From Ipomoea triloba (lineage: Eukaryota > Streptophyta > Magnoliopsida > Solanales > Convolvulaceae): 64,000 nucleotides of DNA. The translations under genes and the position numbers were made by a program. Under the pieces are notes generated by a model, which worked only from the letters and a program-made list of their open reading frames with translations, was not told the DNA's origin and ran no database searches. Location of the stretch: contig NC_044916.1 in assembly GCF_003576645.1 (NCBI RefSeq), forward strand, positions 21,890,025 to 21,954,024. The letters run 5' to 3'. How positions within the stretch are numbered: position 1 is the first letter of the stretch; every line of letters begins with the position of its first letter. Below are positions 21,485-33,400 of this stretch, piece by piece.

Positions 21485-24256
21485 CTAGTATGTTATAAAT
21501 GCACGCAGCCGGGGGGCTGTAGTTGCGCCCATCGAATCATTGTGCACTAAATGCACGTAGCCAGGAGGAGGGGTGTTATACTCCACCCAAGTCTCATTCC
21601 CCTTAGCTGCCAAAGAAGCAAAAGTGTCCGCAAACATGTTTTGTTCGCGGTAAATATGTGCAAGTCTTTTGCAGGGAAAATTCTCCAAAAGTCTCTTGCA
21701 GCCTTTTGCATTCTTGCCTTCCTCTGCATCTTCTGTCAGTTAATGCTTTGGCCAAATCTTCACAATCGGTCTGGATTTCCAGATTCTCAATACCTTTGTT
21801 GTGGATCCATTTGAGTCCAATTTCCAGAGCTTTAGTCTCAACTTCTATCACATTAGAAGCAACAAATGAAAGGGTGCATCTCGCGATCAACATACCATGC
21901 TTGTCCCTAAAGATTGCACCTCCCCCTGGTTTTGTATTAACGCATCTAAAGCATCCATTAACATTGAGGATCAATTCAGTGCCCGACATCCCTCTCCATT
22001 TCAGTTGCTTTCCAATATATTTTTTGCTGGAGCCTTCTGGTCTAAGAGAGTTCGCAAAAGCATTTCTCGCTTCCATTTCTTGTTGTCTGATCCATTCAAT
22101 TCTTTTGTACAAACCCCATTCCTTTTCCCCGAAGGTAACTTCATTACGTCATTTCCACAACCACCATAAAACATGGACGAAAGTTATGGCCCAGTTCCTG
22201 TTAGTTATGGACTTTACTTTACTGCGAATATTGGTGGAGAGCCATATATCCAAGCTCTGAGCATTAAATTTATTCCTCTTCCAAATTTCCTCAACTACAT
22301 GACACTTTCTGAATATGTGGTCCATATCCTCTCCCTTATGACAAGCTAAAGGAACGCACCGATTCTACTTGGTATTTTTAACTTCGAGATTAATTTCCAA
22401 TCTCTATCAGCATTGTTATGCTCCTCCATCTTTGCCTTATACGCTGAATTAACAAAGAACTCCCCAGCTGCTTCCCTGACTCATTTGAGTTCCATTTGAT
22501 GTGGTGTTGCTCGGGGATATGTTGCTACTGCTTCCCTTTAAAATAAGCTTTCAGCTTCTAACAATCCCTTTCCATACATTGGAACAGTCATGTCCTTCAT
22601 TCCATTATGCTACCGGGTCTTCGTGATTGTTATATTTACAGTTGACTATTTTGGCCCAGAGAGAATTCTTTTCCTTCTGCAATCTCTAGCCGAGCTTCGC
22701 CGTAAATGCTATGTTCATTTTTCTCATGCGTCTTATTCCTAAACCACCTTTGTCAGTGAGTTTGGTGATCGTGTTCCAATTGATTAAGTGAATGTGATTA
22801 CCACCTTGCCCCCCATTCCATATAAAGTTTCTCAGTTTGCGCTCGATGTCCTCGCAAACTCCTGTGGGCAACCAAGTGGATTGCATGGTGTAGTAAGGGA
22901 TTATGCTAAGGGCACTTTGAGCCAAAGTTATTCTCCCCGTGGCGAGAGCATTTTCGCCTTCCATCCTTCCAGCCGATCATTTATCCGATCCAAGACATAG
23001 TTGAAGTGATTTTTAGAGACCCTTCCATGTAAGGTGGATACTCCCAGGTATCTTCCAAGATCTTTTGTCTGGTTTATGCCGATCTTCTTCGAGATTTTAC
23101 TGGCTTCGTCCTTATCAACATTCTTGGAGAAAAGAATTTGGGACTTTTGGAGGTTCACTTTCTGCCCCGAGGCTTTACAGAACTGGTGTAATATTTTTTG
23201 AATAATCTTCACCTACTCCTAGTTGGCTTTTGCAAATAAAACCAAGTCATCAGCAAAAAATAAGTGTGTAACAATAAGCCCATACCTTGAAGTTTGAATT
23301 CCTTTCCAGTTGCCTTTCGCCACATCTTCCTTGATTATATGGCTTAGCCGTTTCATACATGGAACAAAGATATAGGGGGATATAGAGTTGCCTTGTCCAA
23401 TCCCCCACTCCGGTTTGATCCAACCCACTTGTTCCCCATTCTAAAGGACTGTGAGTCTCGTGGTCTGGATGCATTGCATGATTAGATGAACCCATTCCTC
23501 CGTGAACCCCACTTCTCAGAGCGTATCTTTAATGAAGTGCCATGAGATTCTATCATAAGCTTTTCCGAGATCGATCTTGATTTCCATATACCTTTTTTTT
23601 TTCTAGTTTTCTTCCTCATTGAATGAATGATTTCTTGATATGCCGCAATGTTGTTGGTGATTTGTCTTCACGGCACAAAGTTGCTTTGTTTTGGTGCAAT
23701 AACCTCCCTAAGAACCTCCTTTTGACTCTGTTGAGGATGACCTTGGTAATCACTTTGTAAGAAACATTGCAGATGCTAATGGGACAAAATTGGGGAACGT
23801 ATTATCGGGGTTTTTTTAAAAATTTTTTTTTATCTTAGAGATGAGTGCAATCAGGGTATCGCTAAGTCCTTCTGGCATGATGCCATCTTTTAAGAAATCT
23901 TTTGTTTGTTTCGTGAGGTGATTTCTCACCACCTTCCAAGCTTTCTCGAAGAAGCCATCATGAAAATCGTCCGGCGTCGGTGCTTTGTAAGGCTCCATAT
24001 CAAATATGGCTTTTTTAACTTCCTCTTCAGTGCAATCCTTGTAAATGTAACTCTACTCTTCTTCTGTTGGTATATGGAACTGGTTGCTCGGGCAATCAAT
24101 TTGAAGCTCCTTAAGGTCTTGCTTGAATAAAGTAACATAGTAGTCTCTAATCAATTTTTTCTGCTGTCTTTCATTAGTAATGACTTCCCTGTTGTTCATA
24201 AGAGATTAATGAATTTGTTTCGAGCCCTTTTAATTTTGGTCGATGTGTGTTAGAAC

Positions 24257-24413
24257 CATGGTTGCAGTAGGCGCTAGGCGTTAGTCGGGCGGTAGACTAG
24301 CGCCTAGTGCCTAAGGGTCTAGGCGGCGCCTAAGCGGTCTAGGCGGAGACCTATAAAAAGAAAAAATTAATTCATGTGTGTGGGTGTATGTCATATATTA
24401 TATTATATTATAT

Positions 24414-24469
<56 letters not shown>

Positions 24470-24697
24470 TACTTCTCTTACTTATATAAATAAATAAATT
24501 TAAATATATATAAATATAATAATAAAATTAACAAGGCCGACTTGCTCGAGTTAACTCGGCTAACTCTGCCGAGTTGGGCGAGTTAACTTGACCAAATTCG
24601 GCCCAGTCAGTCACCAGGCGCTAGGCGGACGCCTAGGGAGCAATTCGCCTCCGTCTAGGAGCGCCTAGAGCCTAGGTGGGGGATTTTTGCAACAGTG
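24257..24697. mobile_element. hAT-like MITE with 8-bp target-site duplication inside the LINE
   Basis: Both flanks are GTTAGAAC (24249-24256 and 24698-24705), an 8-bp duplication typical of hAT. The ends CATGGTTGCAGTAGGCGC and, in reverse complement, CACTGTTGCAAAAATCCC share the CANNGTTGCA terminus. The subterminal regions are full of GGCGCTAGGCG/CGCCTAG blocks. A long TA microsatellite occupies 24405-24470. 441 bp, no coding capacity. Confidence 0.85.
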
Positions 24698-25306
24698 GTT
24701 AGAACTTTGTATTCCGGTCGCCCGATAATATCCATTGTTCCTTGGATCTTTGGAACCAGTATTGTTCTTACTCATAGAGCACATCATCAAATTCTTTCTT
24801 CAATTTTGCTTCTAATTTGATGAGGTCTTTGCTTCTCCTATTAGCAAGAGCTCTTTTAATACCTTCAAGGCGAGCTTTAATTCTTTTTTTCCTTTTGTTA
24901 GTAGTTTCAAGTTCAACTTTGCTCCAGTTGACCAGTGTCGATGTGTTGTCCTGCTTAAGTTCTTGTTAAAGTCGCCCTCATCATTCCAGTTTGCAGCCAC
25001 CTTGTGTTCAAATTTCTTGTAGATGGTCCAGGTAGCATTGAACATAAACCAATCATTCCCATGTTTTCTTATGGGATTTTCGAGTCTGATGCATAGGGGT
25101 AAATGACCAGAATGGGTTGAAACAACATGTTGGACATGAGTTTCAGGGAAGCAATCAATCCACTCTAGTGAACAGACTGCTCTATCAAGTCTAGCACCCC
25201 TAAAGTGCTACAAGCTGTTGCCTCTAGTCCATGTAAATTTGGGGCAAGAGAATCCTATGTCCACCATTCCTTCTATATCTAGCCAAGCCTTGAATCTTGT
25301 GCATCT

Positions 25307-25592
25307 TGATATGGATTAAATCCTCCATACATTCAAGTGTATAAGCAAAGTATGTAGTAATGTAAAGTATCTCCAAGAATCAACCCCAATAGCTCTTTTA
25401 TTCATCTGTTCAATGGTTTAGAGAGAAGGGAGAGCATTGCTTTAGGGTCTTGTGTTTAGAGAGAGAGGAAAGGGCCAAAAGTCAAAAGTCCTCTAACTTG
25501 AAGGGTTAAAACCCTTTTATAGGCTCATACACGTACTTTATACCGACATACGTATTATTTAGTATCGTATATCTGGGGTATATTCCCTATCA
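25307..25592 (-). repeat. 3' LTR of the LARD-like element
   Basis: 286 bp starting TGATAGGGAATATACC on the minus strand and ending CATATCA. Matches 28339-28628. Confidence 0.92.
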
Positions 25593-26340
25593 AGTAGCCC
25601 CCTAGTCCGAGCCTTGACGTCAAGCCAACAAGGAAGGGGTCGGGCTGGAAGACTGGCCTTACGATCCGTGACTTACGCTAGCTGCCTCGTTAAAAACCTC
25701 GGGCTAAGAAAAAATCCTAGCCAAGGAAAAAAGAGCACAACTCTAAGCGCCAACAAAGAAGAGTCCGAGCTATAAAAGCTGACCGTATAGTCCGTGACTT
25801 ATGCTAGTTGCCTCGTTAAAAACCTCGGGCTAAGAAAAAACCCAATGGGAAAAAAAATCTTAGCTAAGGAAAAAAGAGCACAACTTTAAGCACAGTCTTT
25901 TGGACTATAGGGGTCAGTTGAACTCTACCGATGCAGGGATCAGATTTTGCGATACGACTGAGATGCCGAATTTTACCGATCTAAGAGTCGGGTTTACACC
26001 AATCGGGAGATTGGATTTGCCCGGGGCGAAATGCCGACCTGGCAGGCTGAATTGCCTACCTCGTAGGGCTTAATGCCGAGAATTGGTCTTGGGCTAATTA
26101 TGCCGGTGATAGCGATATGATGCCGATCTAGTCGGGCTTACAACGCCGGTGGTGGTAATGCCGACCTAACCGGACTTAACTGCCTACAATGTAAGACTTA
26201 TGCCGAGATATGATCTTGGGCTCATAGTGCCAATGGTGGCCATGCCGACCTAACCGGAGTTAGTACATGACTAATATATATACATGGTCGTGTACAACTT
26301 ACAAAGAAAAGCAAACGAGGGTAATTCTTCCTCGTTGGTG
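25593..26340 (-). repeat. LARD interior: diverged direct repeats near the 3' LTR
   Basis: A ~60-base block with GCCTCGTTAAAAACCTCGGG occurs twice (about 25680 and 25805). Phrases with GCCGACCTAACCGGACTTA occur three or four times at 26150-26260 and again near 26965. Non-coding. Confidence 0.7.
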
Positions 26341-26930
26341 CAAAGAGTGTAGTTTTATCCGACTTCTCGGTCGTAGCGTTTTTTCCGACCACCGTCGTAA
26401 TTAAATGGTTCGAGGACCATAAACAGGCACCTTACTTCCGTAGTGGGCACCTTGCTCCCACAAAGATCGGTCTGAGGACCATAACAGGCACCTTGCTCCC
26501 GTAGTGGGCACCTTATTCCCACAAAGATCGGTCCGAGGACCATAAACGGGCACCTTGCTCCCATAGTGGGCACCTTACTCCCACAAGAATCGATCCGAGG
26601 ACCATAAACGGGCACCTTTCTCCCGTAGTGGGCACCTTACTCCCACAAAAATTGGTCCAAGGACCATAAACGGGCACCTTGCTCCTGTAGTGGGCACCTT
26701 ACTCCCACAAAGATCGGTCCAAGGACCATAAACGGGCACCTTGCTCCCATAGTGGGCACCTTACTCTCGTAGTTTTTTCTGACTTTTCGGTCGTAGCGTT
26801 TTTTCCGACCGCCGTCGTAATAGATCGGTTCGAGAACCGAGCGGGCACCTTACTCCTGTAATTTTTTCCGACTTTCTGGTCGTAGCGTTTTTTCCGACCG
26901 CCGTCGTAGTTAACTATGCCGAGATCTGAC
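26341..26930 (-). repeat. LARD interior: ~62-bp tandem array
   Basis: About six copies of a ~62-base unit with GGGCACCTTACTCCCACAAA and GGTCCGAGGACCATAAACGG lie between 26404 and 26775. They are framed by three copies of a second unit with CGTAGCGTTTTTTCCGACC (26370, 26795, 26880). The ORF seen on the minus strand here is a by-product of the repeat. Confidence 0.8.
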
Positions 26931-28316
26931 CCCGGACTTACAATGTCGGTGGTGGACGGACCGACCTAACCGGACTTGTTACATATATTCTGCTATTTAC
27001 AATTTTCTACGTACAATTAGAAAGCTATAAATAGTACAATTTACAAAATAAGATTAAACTAATAATCTTATAAATTCTAAAACTCTTCTCTCGTCTTGAA
27101 CTTACTGCCACGATAAAACCCCAATTTATTTTCTTCTTGTTATGGCAGGATTAAATCTTGAGATAATATGTACTCCAGGTGGCCAACATAATCTGCCATG
27201 CATGCTTTAGAATATGATTTTGGAAAGATTCCCACCGCACATTCCACGAATCAGCAACGCCTATCCACTTTTCTTACTATTGCAAACCACTACAGACCAA
27301 TCGCGTTCCATGCAGCCTAGACACACCACCGCGACACCGCCGCTGACCATCTTCGCTCACCACCGAAATCACCATCGTCCTCCCTACCTCTGCCATCCTC
27401 ACTCTCTGTTTCAATTATGGTTGAGCCCACAGTAGCAAACCTGAGCCTGTTGTATGATCACTGATGGTTGGTCCATCGTAAGCCTAGTCGGGGCCGAATC
27501 GGCGACAGAGATGACCCGTAACTTGGCGGATTTTGCAGGCTAAAACCTCAAAATTAAAGTTTGAGGGCAACTTAATCCGTTCTGAACAAATTCGCGATCT
27601 CCATAGCTTGAAGGCTAAAACCTGCTCTTTACCTATGAGTTCTTCCAAATGGTGGTGGCGGAGGGTGGTCGCCAATATCGTCAGACCTCTGTAGGTCACC
27701 AAGCTGGGAGAGAAGCAGAGAGGTCGCGGGTACAAAGTTCCGGCGAAGGTAGCAACACCAAGCGGATCCGGCGACGATCAGCGGTGACCTCCAGACCTCT
27801 TCCATGAGCTGGACAGCAGCAAATCCGGCGGTATAGCTGGGGAATGGCCGATGAAGCTTTCTGGCTCGAACTCGTCAAGTACTCAGGCGACAAGGCGGCG
27901 GAGGGGAGTCGTGCCAGCTGCTGTTGGTGGTGCGGCTCGACATGGAAAAGATGGCGTGACGGCCGGTGGAGGAGAAATGAAGGCGGTGGTGCATGGCTTA
28001 GCAAAACAAAAAAACTGGAGATTTTAGGGGCATGCATCAGGCAAGAGAGCGTATTTTGAAGGCAGGCTGGTTGGTAGTTGGTCCTTTGTTCGCCGCTGCT
28101 TGCTGGAGAAAGGTGACGGAGATCAGCCGCCGCTGACCGGGAACCAAGCTCGTCGGAAGAAGTTGCGGCTGATGTCTCATGCAAGATTTTGATATCTCCC
28201 ACCTGTACGCTGAGCGACGGGTCCAACTGTATTCGGAGCCAGTGCTTGGGACGGACGGAGAATCATGAGGTCGGGTGACCGATGAAAAGAAATGGAGAAC
28301 ACGAACCCTTTGCTCG
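26931..28316 (-). other. LARD interior: GC-rich leader region without a recognisable gene
   Basis: From about 27200 to 28316 the sequence is clearly richer in GC than its surroundings and holds medium-length ORFs on both strands (for example 27696-28226 minus, 176 codons). Their composition is low-complexity and I recognise no domain. It may be a captured host fragment or the element's own leader. Confidence 0.5.
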
Positions 28317-28336
28317 GGTCCCCACAGACGGCGCCA
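28317..28336 (-). promoter_or_regulatory. Primer-binding site of the LARD-like element
   Basis: The minus strand reads TGGCGCCGTCTGTGGGGACC two bases after the 5' LTR end. The TGGCGCC start is common to PBSs of plant Gypsy elements that use an elongator tRNA. It sets the orientation as minus. Confidence 0.85.
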
Positions 28337-28338
28337 TT

Positions 28339-28628
28339 TGATATGGATTAAATCCTCCATACATTCAAGTGTATAAGCAAAGTATGTAGTAATGTAAAGT
28401 ATCTCCAAGAATCAACCCCAATAGCTCTTTTATTCATCTGTTCAATGGTTTAGAGAGAAGGGAGAGCACTGCTTTAGGGTCTTGTGTTTAGAGAGGGAGG
28501 AAAGGGCCAAAAGTCAAAAGTCCTCTAACTTGAAGGGTTAAAGCCCTTTTATAGGCTCATACACGTACTTTATACCGACATACGTATAAAGTATTTAGGA
28601 TCGTATATCCGGGGTATATTCCATATCA
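28339..28628 (-). repeat. 5' LTR of the LARD-like element
   Basis: 290 bp, minus-strand start TGATATGGAATATACCCCGG. It matches the 3' LTR apart from about six substitutions and a 4-base indel. Confidence 0.92.
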
Positions 28629-29364
28629 CATCTATTAGCCACAAAGGTATCCGGATTGCTGACCTCTTTTTCACATGTCACTGAATTGAAGTCACCAATT
28701 ACCATCCAAGGTCCCTTAATGCTTCCTTGATCTCTTTCGAGATCCTCCCAAAGTTTGTTTTTGGGGTGCAATGAGGGGTTGTCGTAGACGCAAGCCAGAG
28801 TTCACTTTTTGTTGCTTTCATCAATGATTTCCACCAACGCGAACTTGTGGTGGGTTAAGCGAATGTCCATTGTCCAAAGTTCGTTCTACATAAGCCAGAT
28901 GCCACCACTGAATCCAAGAGCTCCAATGCGCAGCCAGTGGTCGAATGCTAGCTTCCTACAAACTTTGTCCGCATGGCTGCCTGAAATTTTTTGTTCAAAG
29001 AGGCACATAAACCTTGGTTTATATGTAATAATAATGTGATTGGTAGATTTAAGGAAGGACTAAGATGCTGCCCTTTGGCAATTCCAACTAATAATCGTCA
29101 TAAGGAAACAAAAAACAAGCAAAAACACCAAAGATACAACACACGAAGCAGAAAGGAAAAACAAGCGCAACCCAAAAAGCTCAAACCTCCATCGCATGCA
29201 TCCTCCAGGGAGGAATCGATGGGGTTACCATTGCTTGCAGATGGGAGGTCCTTGTCCATGGTGACTTGCAGCACGTCGGGTGGGTTATGATTGTAGCTTA
29301 TTTTGACAAACAAATACCCAGAAGCTGGAGTATTCAGGGTTATCGATCCACAAAGAAGCATGAC

Positions 29365-30351
29365 ATATCAAGCGCTAGTTACTAATGAATTCGTGAGAAG
29401 CCATTCCTAACGAAAACGATGGATAATTGACTACAAAAGCATAAGTAATTAAAAAGAACAAGCAAGCAAGTTGAGAAATGCAAGAGAATAAGAGTGAAAT
29501 TTTTATACCCAAAAATCTCAAAAGCTTAGCCAACCATGGATAACATAGTTTCAACAACAATAATATCAAGGAAGATACAATAAAACTTAAAGTAAAGAAG
29601 AGAGGAAGAGATTCTCCCAAATGTGTTTTCCAAGCTCTTCTATTTTCTCTTGTTGGTAGCTTTTGATGCTCCAATCTTCGTTTTAAATCTTTTGCAATGG
29701 TTCTTCTTCTTCCAAGGTGTGAGGATTCTCCTTCTTCCTTTGGAGTGTGAAGAATCACCCATCTTCACTCCATTTGTCTTCCAAAACCGCAACCCCAAAC
29801 TTAGGGTTTGAAGGGAAATGATGTTATATATAGTTGGGGTGGAGAGTGGGGGTAAAATAGAGAATTACAAGCATTAAAAATTGCAGATCTGGGGCTTCTC
29901 GGGTGTCAAGGCCTTTGCTCGACACATCGAGCCATTACAGAGCATAAAATATGGCATTCTGCCTATTCTCGACACTCTATAATAATTCTCGACGCGTCCA
30001 GAATCCTCATGCGACACTGGTCCGAGTTGTAGGCTGATTTTGAACATTTTCCCATCCCATCTACACTTTGTTGTCTTCATAAGAGTTGTAACCCTTGCAG
30101 TTTTCTTTCCAATGGCGCAAGAATCACTTGTATCATACATTTCTAGACTTAGATGTGATCAAAATACTAAGATGTCGCCATATTTAGCGAGAATTACAAC
30201 TCTTTGGTCTTTTGACCATTTTCCCTTTCGATCTACACTTTGATGTCTTCATAAGAGGGCCTTTTAAGTTTCAGAGCTGTTTTGGTCGAACATTTTAGTC
30301 TGAGCCCTTCCTCGCCTAATTGACGTCAAGGCACGGACCAGGGGGGATATT
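29365..30351 (+). mobile_element. Probable 3' internal part of a Gypsy-like LTR element
   Basis: Non-coding sequence ending in a polypurine tract (ACCAGGGGGGATATT) directly before an LTR-like TGATGGGG start at 30352. A ~60-base block with CTACACTTTG(T/A)TGTCTTCATAAGAG occurs twice (about 30060 and 30232). The left limit is uncertain, and no pol is left. Confidence 0.4.
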
Positions 30352-30928
30352 TGATGGGGAATATTTCCCAGGTATACCTACCTACATGTATTGTACATTT
30401 ACTCGATATCAGGTCTAGTCACTGAGAGAAACCATTCCCGACCTTGAGACTACCTGACCCGACCTAAATGCAGAGATCAAGTAGGTGCTTTGTCAATATT
30501 AGACTTTGTTCCGCCTTAGGATTGACCCCGACCTTATTAGGTTGTGAAGTTCGCCTAGAGCTTGGTTACTTAAGGATTAATACTCATATTCCTAACTTTG
30601 CACTGGTCATGACACTTAGTGGATGGTCAGGAATATTGCACCACATGGGCATTTTAGTGTTGTTCCCGAGCTAGCCGATTGCATGCGCAACACATGTCAA
30701 GCATGTTGAGAGCCTGGCATGTATCTCCTTTTCCCTATAAATACCACATTTAATGCGAGGAAGAGAGACTTTTGACATCTTCACCTACCACACCTTAACT
30801 CACAATTCCCTGACTTCACGTCGTTTGCCAAGCTTAGGACTTAAATCAACAAACATACTATAAAAGGACTTGAATACGATTCGACCCCTCGATTTGTACG
30901 TATTTGGGGATATCCCTGCGTAATTACA
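30352..30928 (+). repeat. LTR of a Gypsy-like element
   Basis: It starts TGATGGGGAATATTTCCC after a polypurine tract and ends TAATTACA. A TATA box (TATAAATA) lies at 30736-30743, followed by a plausible R region. 577 bp. No second copy of this LTR is in the window, so the element is truncated or its other half lies elsewhere. Confidence 0.6.
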
Positions 30929-31357
30929 GTATTAGTTATAAATATTTTTAAATTAATTTGAATTAATTTTTTATAATAGGTGGCACTTTTTGTAATTCTT
31001 TTATGAAATTATTGTGTACTAAAAATATGATGAACTTTAATTTTAGGAATTATATTAAATTATTTTTTTAATTTTTTTTTAATTTAAAAAATAGATACGT
31101 TGTTGGTTTTTCTTAAAAACTAATGTCGTATATACTTTTTATAATTTTTTTAAATAGAAACGATGGCATTAATTTAATAAATAAATAAATAAATAAACAA
31201 ATGACGTCGATTTTTTTTCGAAAACTTGACGTCATTTCTTTATTTAAAAAATAGCATAGGGCGTCGTATCATTTATTTACTACGCCATTCAAAATTACTA
31301 CGATAGCTAACGTATGTTAAAAAATAACCGACGCTAAAAAGGATTTTTGTAGTAGTG
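30929..31357 (+). mobile_element. Right end of a CACTA (En/Spm) element
   Basis: The block ends ATTTTTGTAGTAGTG, whose reverse complement is the hallmark CACTACTACAAAAAT. Subterminal ACGTCG/GACGTC/GGCGTCG repeats at 31200-31340 fit CACTA sub-terminal arrays. No opposite end is found; the LTR at 30352-30928 may have inserted into it. No transposase remains. Confidence 0.65.
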
Positions 31358-31492
31358 AATTAGATAATATAATTAAATATAATTATCTTGAAATATAAAA
31401 ATTAAATATAAAGTTGTCAATTATTATATTACAATATATAAAGGTTTAAATTTTTATTTATCAATAAGTCTATAAAATATTTAATTAATTTA

Positions 31493-31974
31493 GGGTGGTT
31501 TGATTCGCACATGAGAATCGGAATCAGAATAGTAATCAAATACTTGGTAATGATAATGGATTTTGGTGAAAGTATTTTGCATGTTTGGTAGTATAGTGGA
31601 ATTTGAATGATTACCAATATTGTTGTTTGGTTATGTATGATCTTATAATGGGAATAAAGGTTTTAAATTTACAAGAACAAAAAATCAAGAATTCAAGACA
31701 ATTTATTCTAATATAAAGAGATCCAAAGCACCAATATGAACAAAATTTTAAAAAAAAAATATCTAAAAGTACTAATCCAAACTTAAAAATCAAATTACCA
31801 ATTGAGAGGTGGATAATGGAATAAAACTCTTATTTTATTAGAGAATGAGTTTTCTAATTAAAGGGTAATCAAATCTTATAGCAGTGTTACGTTCTAGAAA
31901 CTTGTCAATCAAACAATAACAATAATTTTGATTCTTATTAATGATATAACTAAACCCATGAACTAAACACACTC
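31493..31974. mobile_element. Tourist-like MITE, copy 1
   Basis: 482 bp with ends GGGTGGTTTGATTCGC and, in reverse complement, GAGTGTGTTTAGTTCA. It is flanked by TTA on both sides (31490-31492, 31975-31977), the target site of PIF/Harbinger. It shares long stretches (GAAAGTATTTTGCATGTTTG) with the element at 41239. Confidence 0.75.
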
Positions 31975-31977
31975 TTA

Positions 31978-32583
31978 ATATTATTGGATTGAGCTATTTT
32001 TCAATTTTGATAGAATTTAATTTATTAGTTTCTGCTGTAGAATTTCCCATAAGGACTGTAGATTTTCCATTAAATATCAAGTGAAAACTGTTAGGATTAC
32101 ATATCAATGCTGAATCCAGCCAAAAGCAATCAAATCCATAGATAAAAAGGAAAATTCCTTATCTAATAATCATGAAAGAATAAGAAATTTCGTTCCTTGG
32201 CCGCCTAAATGGATAATCTAAAGTCTAGTCTATATTAACCTCTAGTGTATTACTTTTTTAAGAAATGCAGTATTTAATTGAACCAATATCCTAAAAACCC
32301 TATCCTATTACTTAGGAGTGATCTCCATGACTCCATATAAAACAAGATAGATATATTTAATTCATATATGATATACTATAGAAAGTAGTTATGTAATAAT
32401 GAATGTTTGTGTAAATATAATAATAAATAAATAAATCATGACCTTACGAAATGAACAGAAACTATATTGTAACAAAGTCACTAGTACTAAAAAAAATCAT
32501 GACCATTTATTTTTTTATATAAAAAATATGGATTATTCTTATGATCCACAGAAAAATAAAAATTTGTGTTATAATAGAAAAAG
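31978..32583. other. AT-rich intergenic DNA
   Basis: No gene, no repeat ends and no structured element seen. A TAAA run lies near 32420. Confidence 0.6.
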
Positions 32584-32996
32584 AAAACAACACTTTTGGT
32601 CCCTGAATTATTTCACTTTTAGAAATTTGCTCCCTATTAATTGATTTGAGCAAATTCAGTCCTTTAGTTGTTGATAATGTTGCACTTTAGTCCCTGTTGT
32701 TATATAATTATCAAATCCCATTAGCAAACTCTTTTTTATTATGTTCATATCATTTAAAATCAATATCAGTTGTTAAAAGTTGCAATCTCTCCATAGGAAT
32801 ATTATTTTTTATAATGAACATTAATTCTAAATAATAAAAATAACCACATATGTTTATTGAGTTTGACAATTATATAACACTAAGGACTAAATGTACAACA
32901 TTTTGAACAATTTAGAAGTTAAACTTGTTTAATTAATTTACAGGAACCAAAATTTTAAAGTAAAGCACTTCAGGGATTAGCAGTGCTATTTTGCCT
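32584..32996. mobile_element. MULE-like MITE
   Basis: The left end AACACTTTTGGTCCCTGAAT and the reverse complement of the right end (GCACTGCTAATCCCTGAAGT) run in parallel for about 60 bases. They share the 'TTTGGTCCCTG' phrasing of plant MULE ends. No coding capacity. The target-site duplication is unclear. Confidence 0.5.
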
Positions 32997-33400
32997 AATA
33001 AAAATAGAAGTGATATTGATTATTTGTCTACCATTTCAACACTAAGGCATCTTGAAAGTGAAAATTGTATTCTATGAATATGATACCTATAGTGTTATAG
33101 TTTAGTGTTATAGTTTGGTGTTATAGTTTAGGTGCCGTTGACTTCATGAATCCATCATTCTAGCATCGTTAGGTCATTGTTGACTTTTTCTAGACAATGC
33201 TGCAATTTTACTACTATAACATTGTACTTATTAAATGGTGTATTTTACAATTATAATGTTTTTTTAAAGATAACAATTATAATGTTTTATTTTTATTAGA
33301 ATTGATTTTTTTTTTTTGAAAAAAGGGATAGAATAATATTAAGCATAAAAAATCAATTGTTGAATACAAGTAGGATAACAGAAAAACCAACTATAAGGAC
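32997..33400. repeat. AT-rich spacer with a 14-bp tandem repeat
   Basis: GTGTTATAGTTTAG and close variants repeat three times at about 33092-33132. Nothing else is recognised. Confidence 0.6.

Larger units (their letters stand above)
25307..28628 (-). mobile_element. Small non-autonomous LTR retrotransposon (LARD-like), complete with target-site duplication
   Basis: Direct LTRs at 25307-25592 (3' LTR in its own sense) and 28339-28628 (5' LTR) differ by about six substitutions and one 4-base indel. Both flanks are CATCT (25302-25306, 28629-28633), a perfect 5-bp duplication. The PBS is at 28317-28336. A purine-rich stretch with GGGGGC precedes the 3' LTR. The 2.7 kb interior encodes no gag or pol. 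Phrases such as AACGAGGCA near 25690 and 25810 resemble non-coding parts of Tat-type Gypsy elements, from memory. It must depend on proteins from another element. Confidence 0.92.
21485..29361 (-). mobile_element. Decayed L1-type LINE, interrupted by a MITE and an LTR element
   Basis: Fragments of one ORF2 occur in the right order on the minus strand. The endonuclease comes first (29101 to 28634: TIISWNCQRAAS, RKLAFDHWLRIGALGFSGGI, GPWMVIGDFNSV) and resumes at 25301. RT follows (KAPTPDDFHDGFFEKAW near 23990, GIGQGNSISPYIFV and LFFADDLVLFAKAN near 23400-23220), then the post-RT region (LPTGVCEDIERKLRNFIWNG near 22870) and a C-terminal RNase H (22112 to about 21485: LILNVNGCFRC..., HIYREQNMFADTFASLAA). 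Many stops and frameshifts show it is dead. The 29101-29361 stretch may be the end of ORF1. No poly(A) tail or target-site duplication was found. Confidence 0.85.

Noticed and set aside
26355..26615. Minus-strand ORF of 86 codons with repeated VPTMGARCPF-like phrases
   Set aside because: A by-product of the 62-bp array in the LARD-like element.
27696..28226. 176-codon minus-strand ORF in the LARD-like element
   Set aside because: Low complexity, no domain, overlapping ORFs on the other strand; GC richness alone explains the length.
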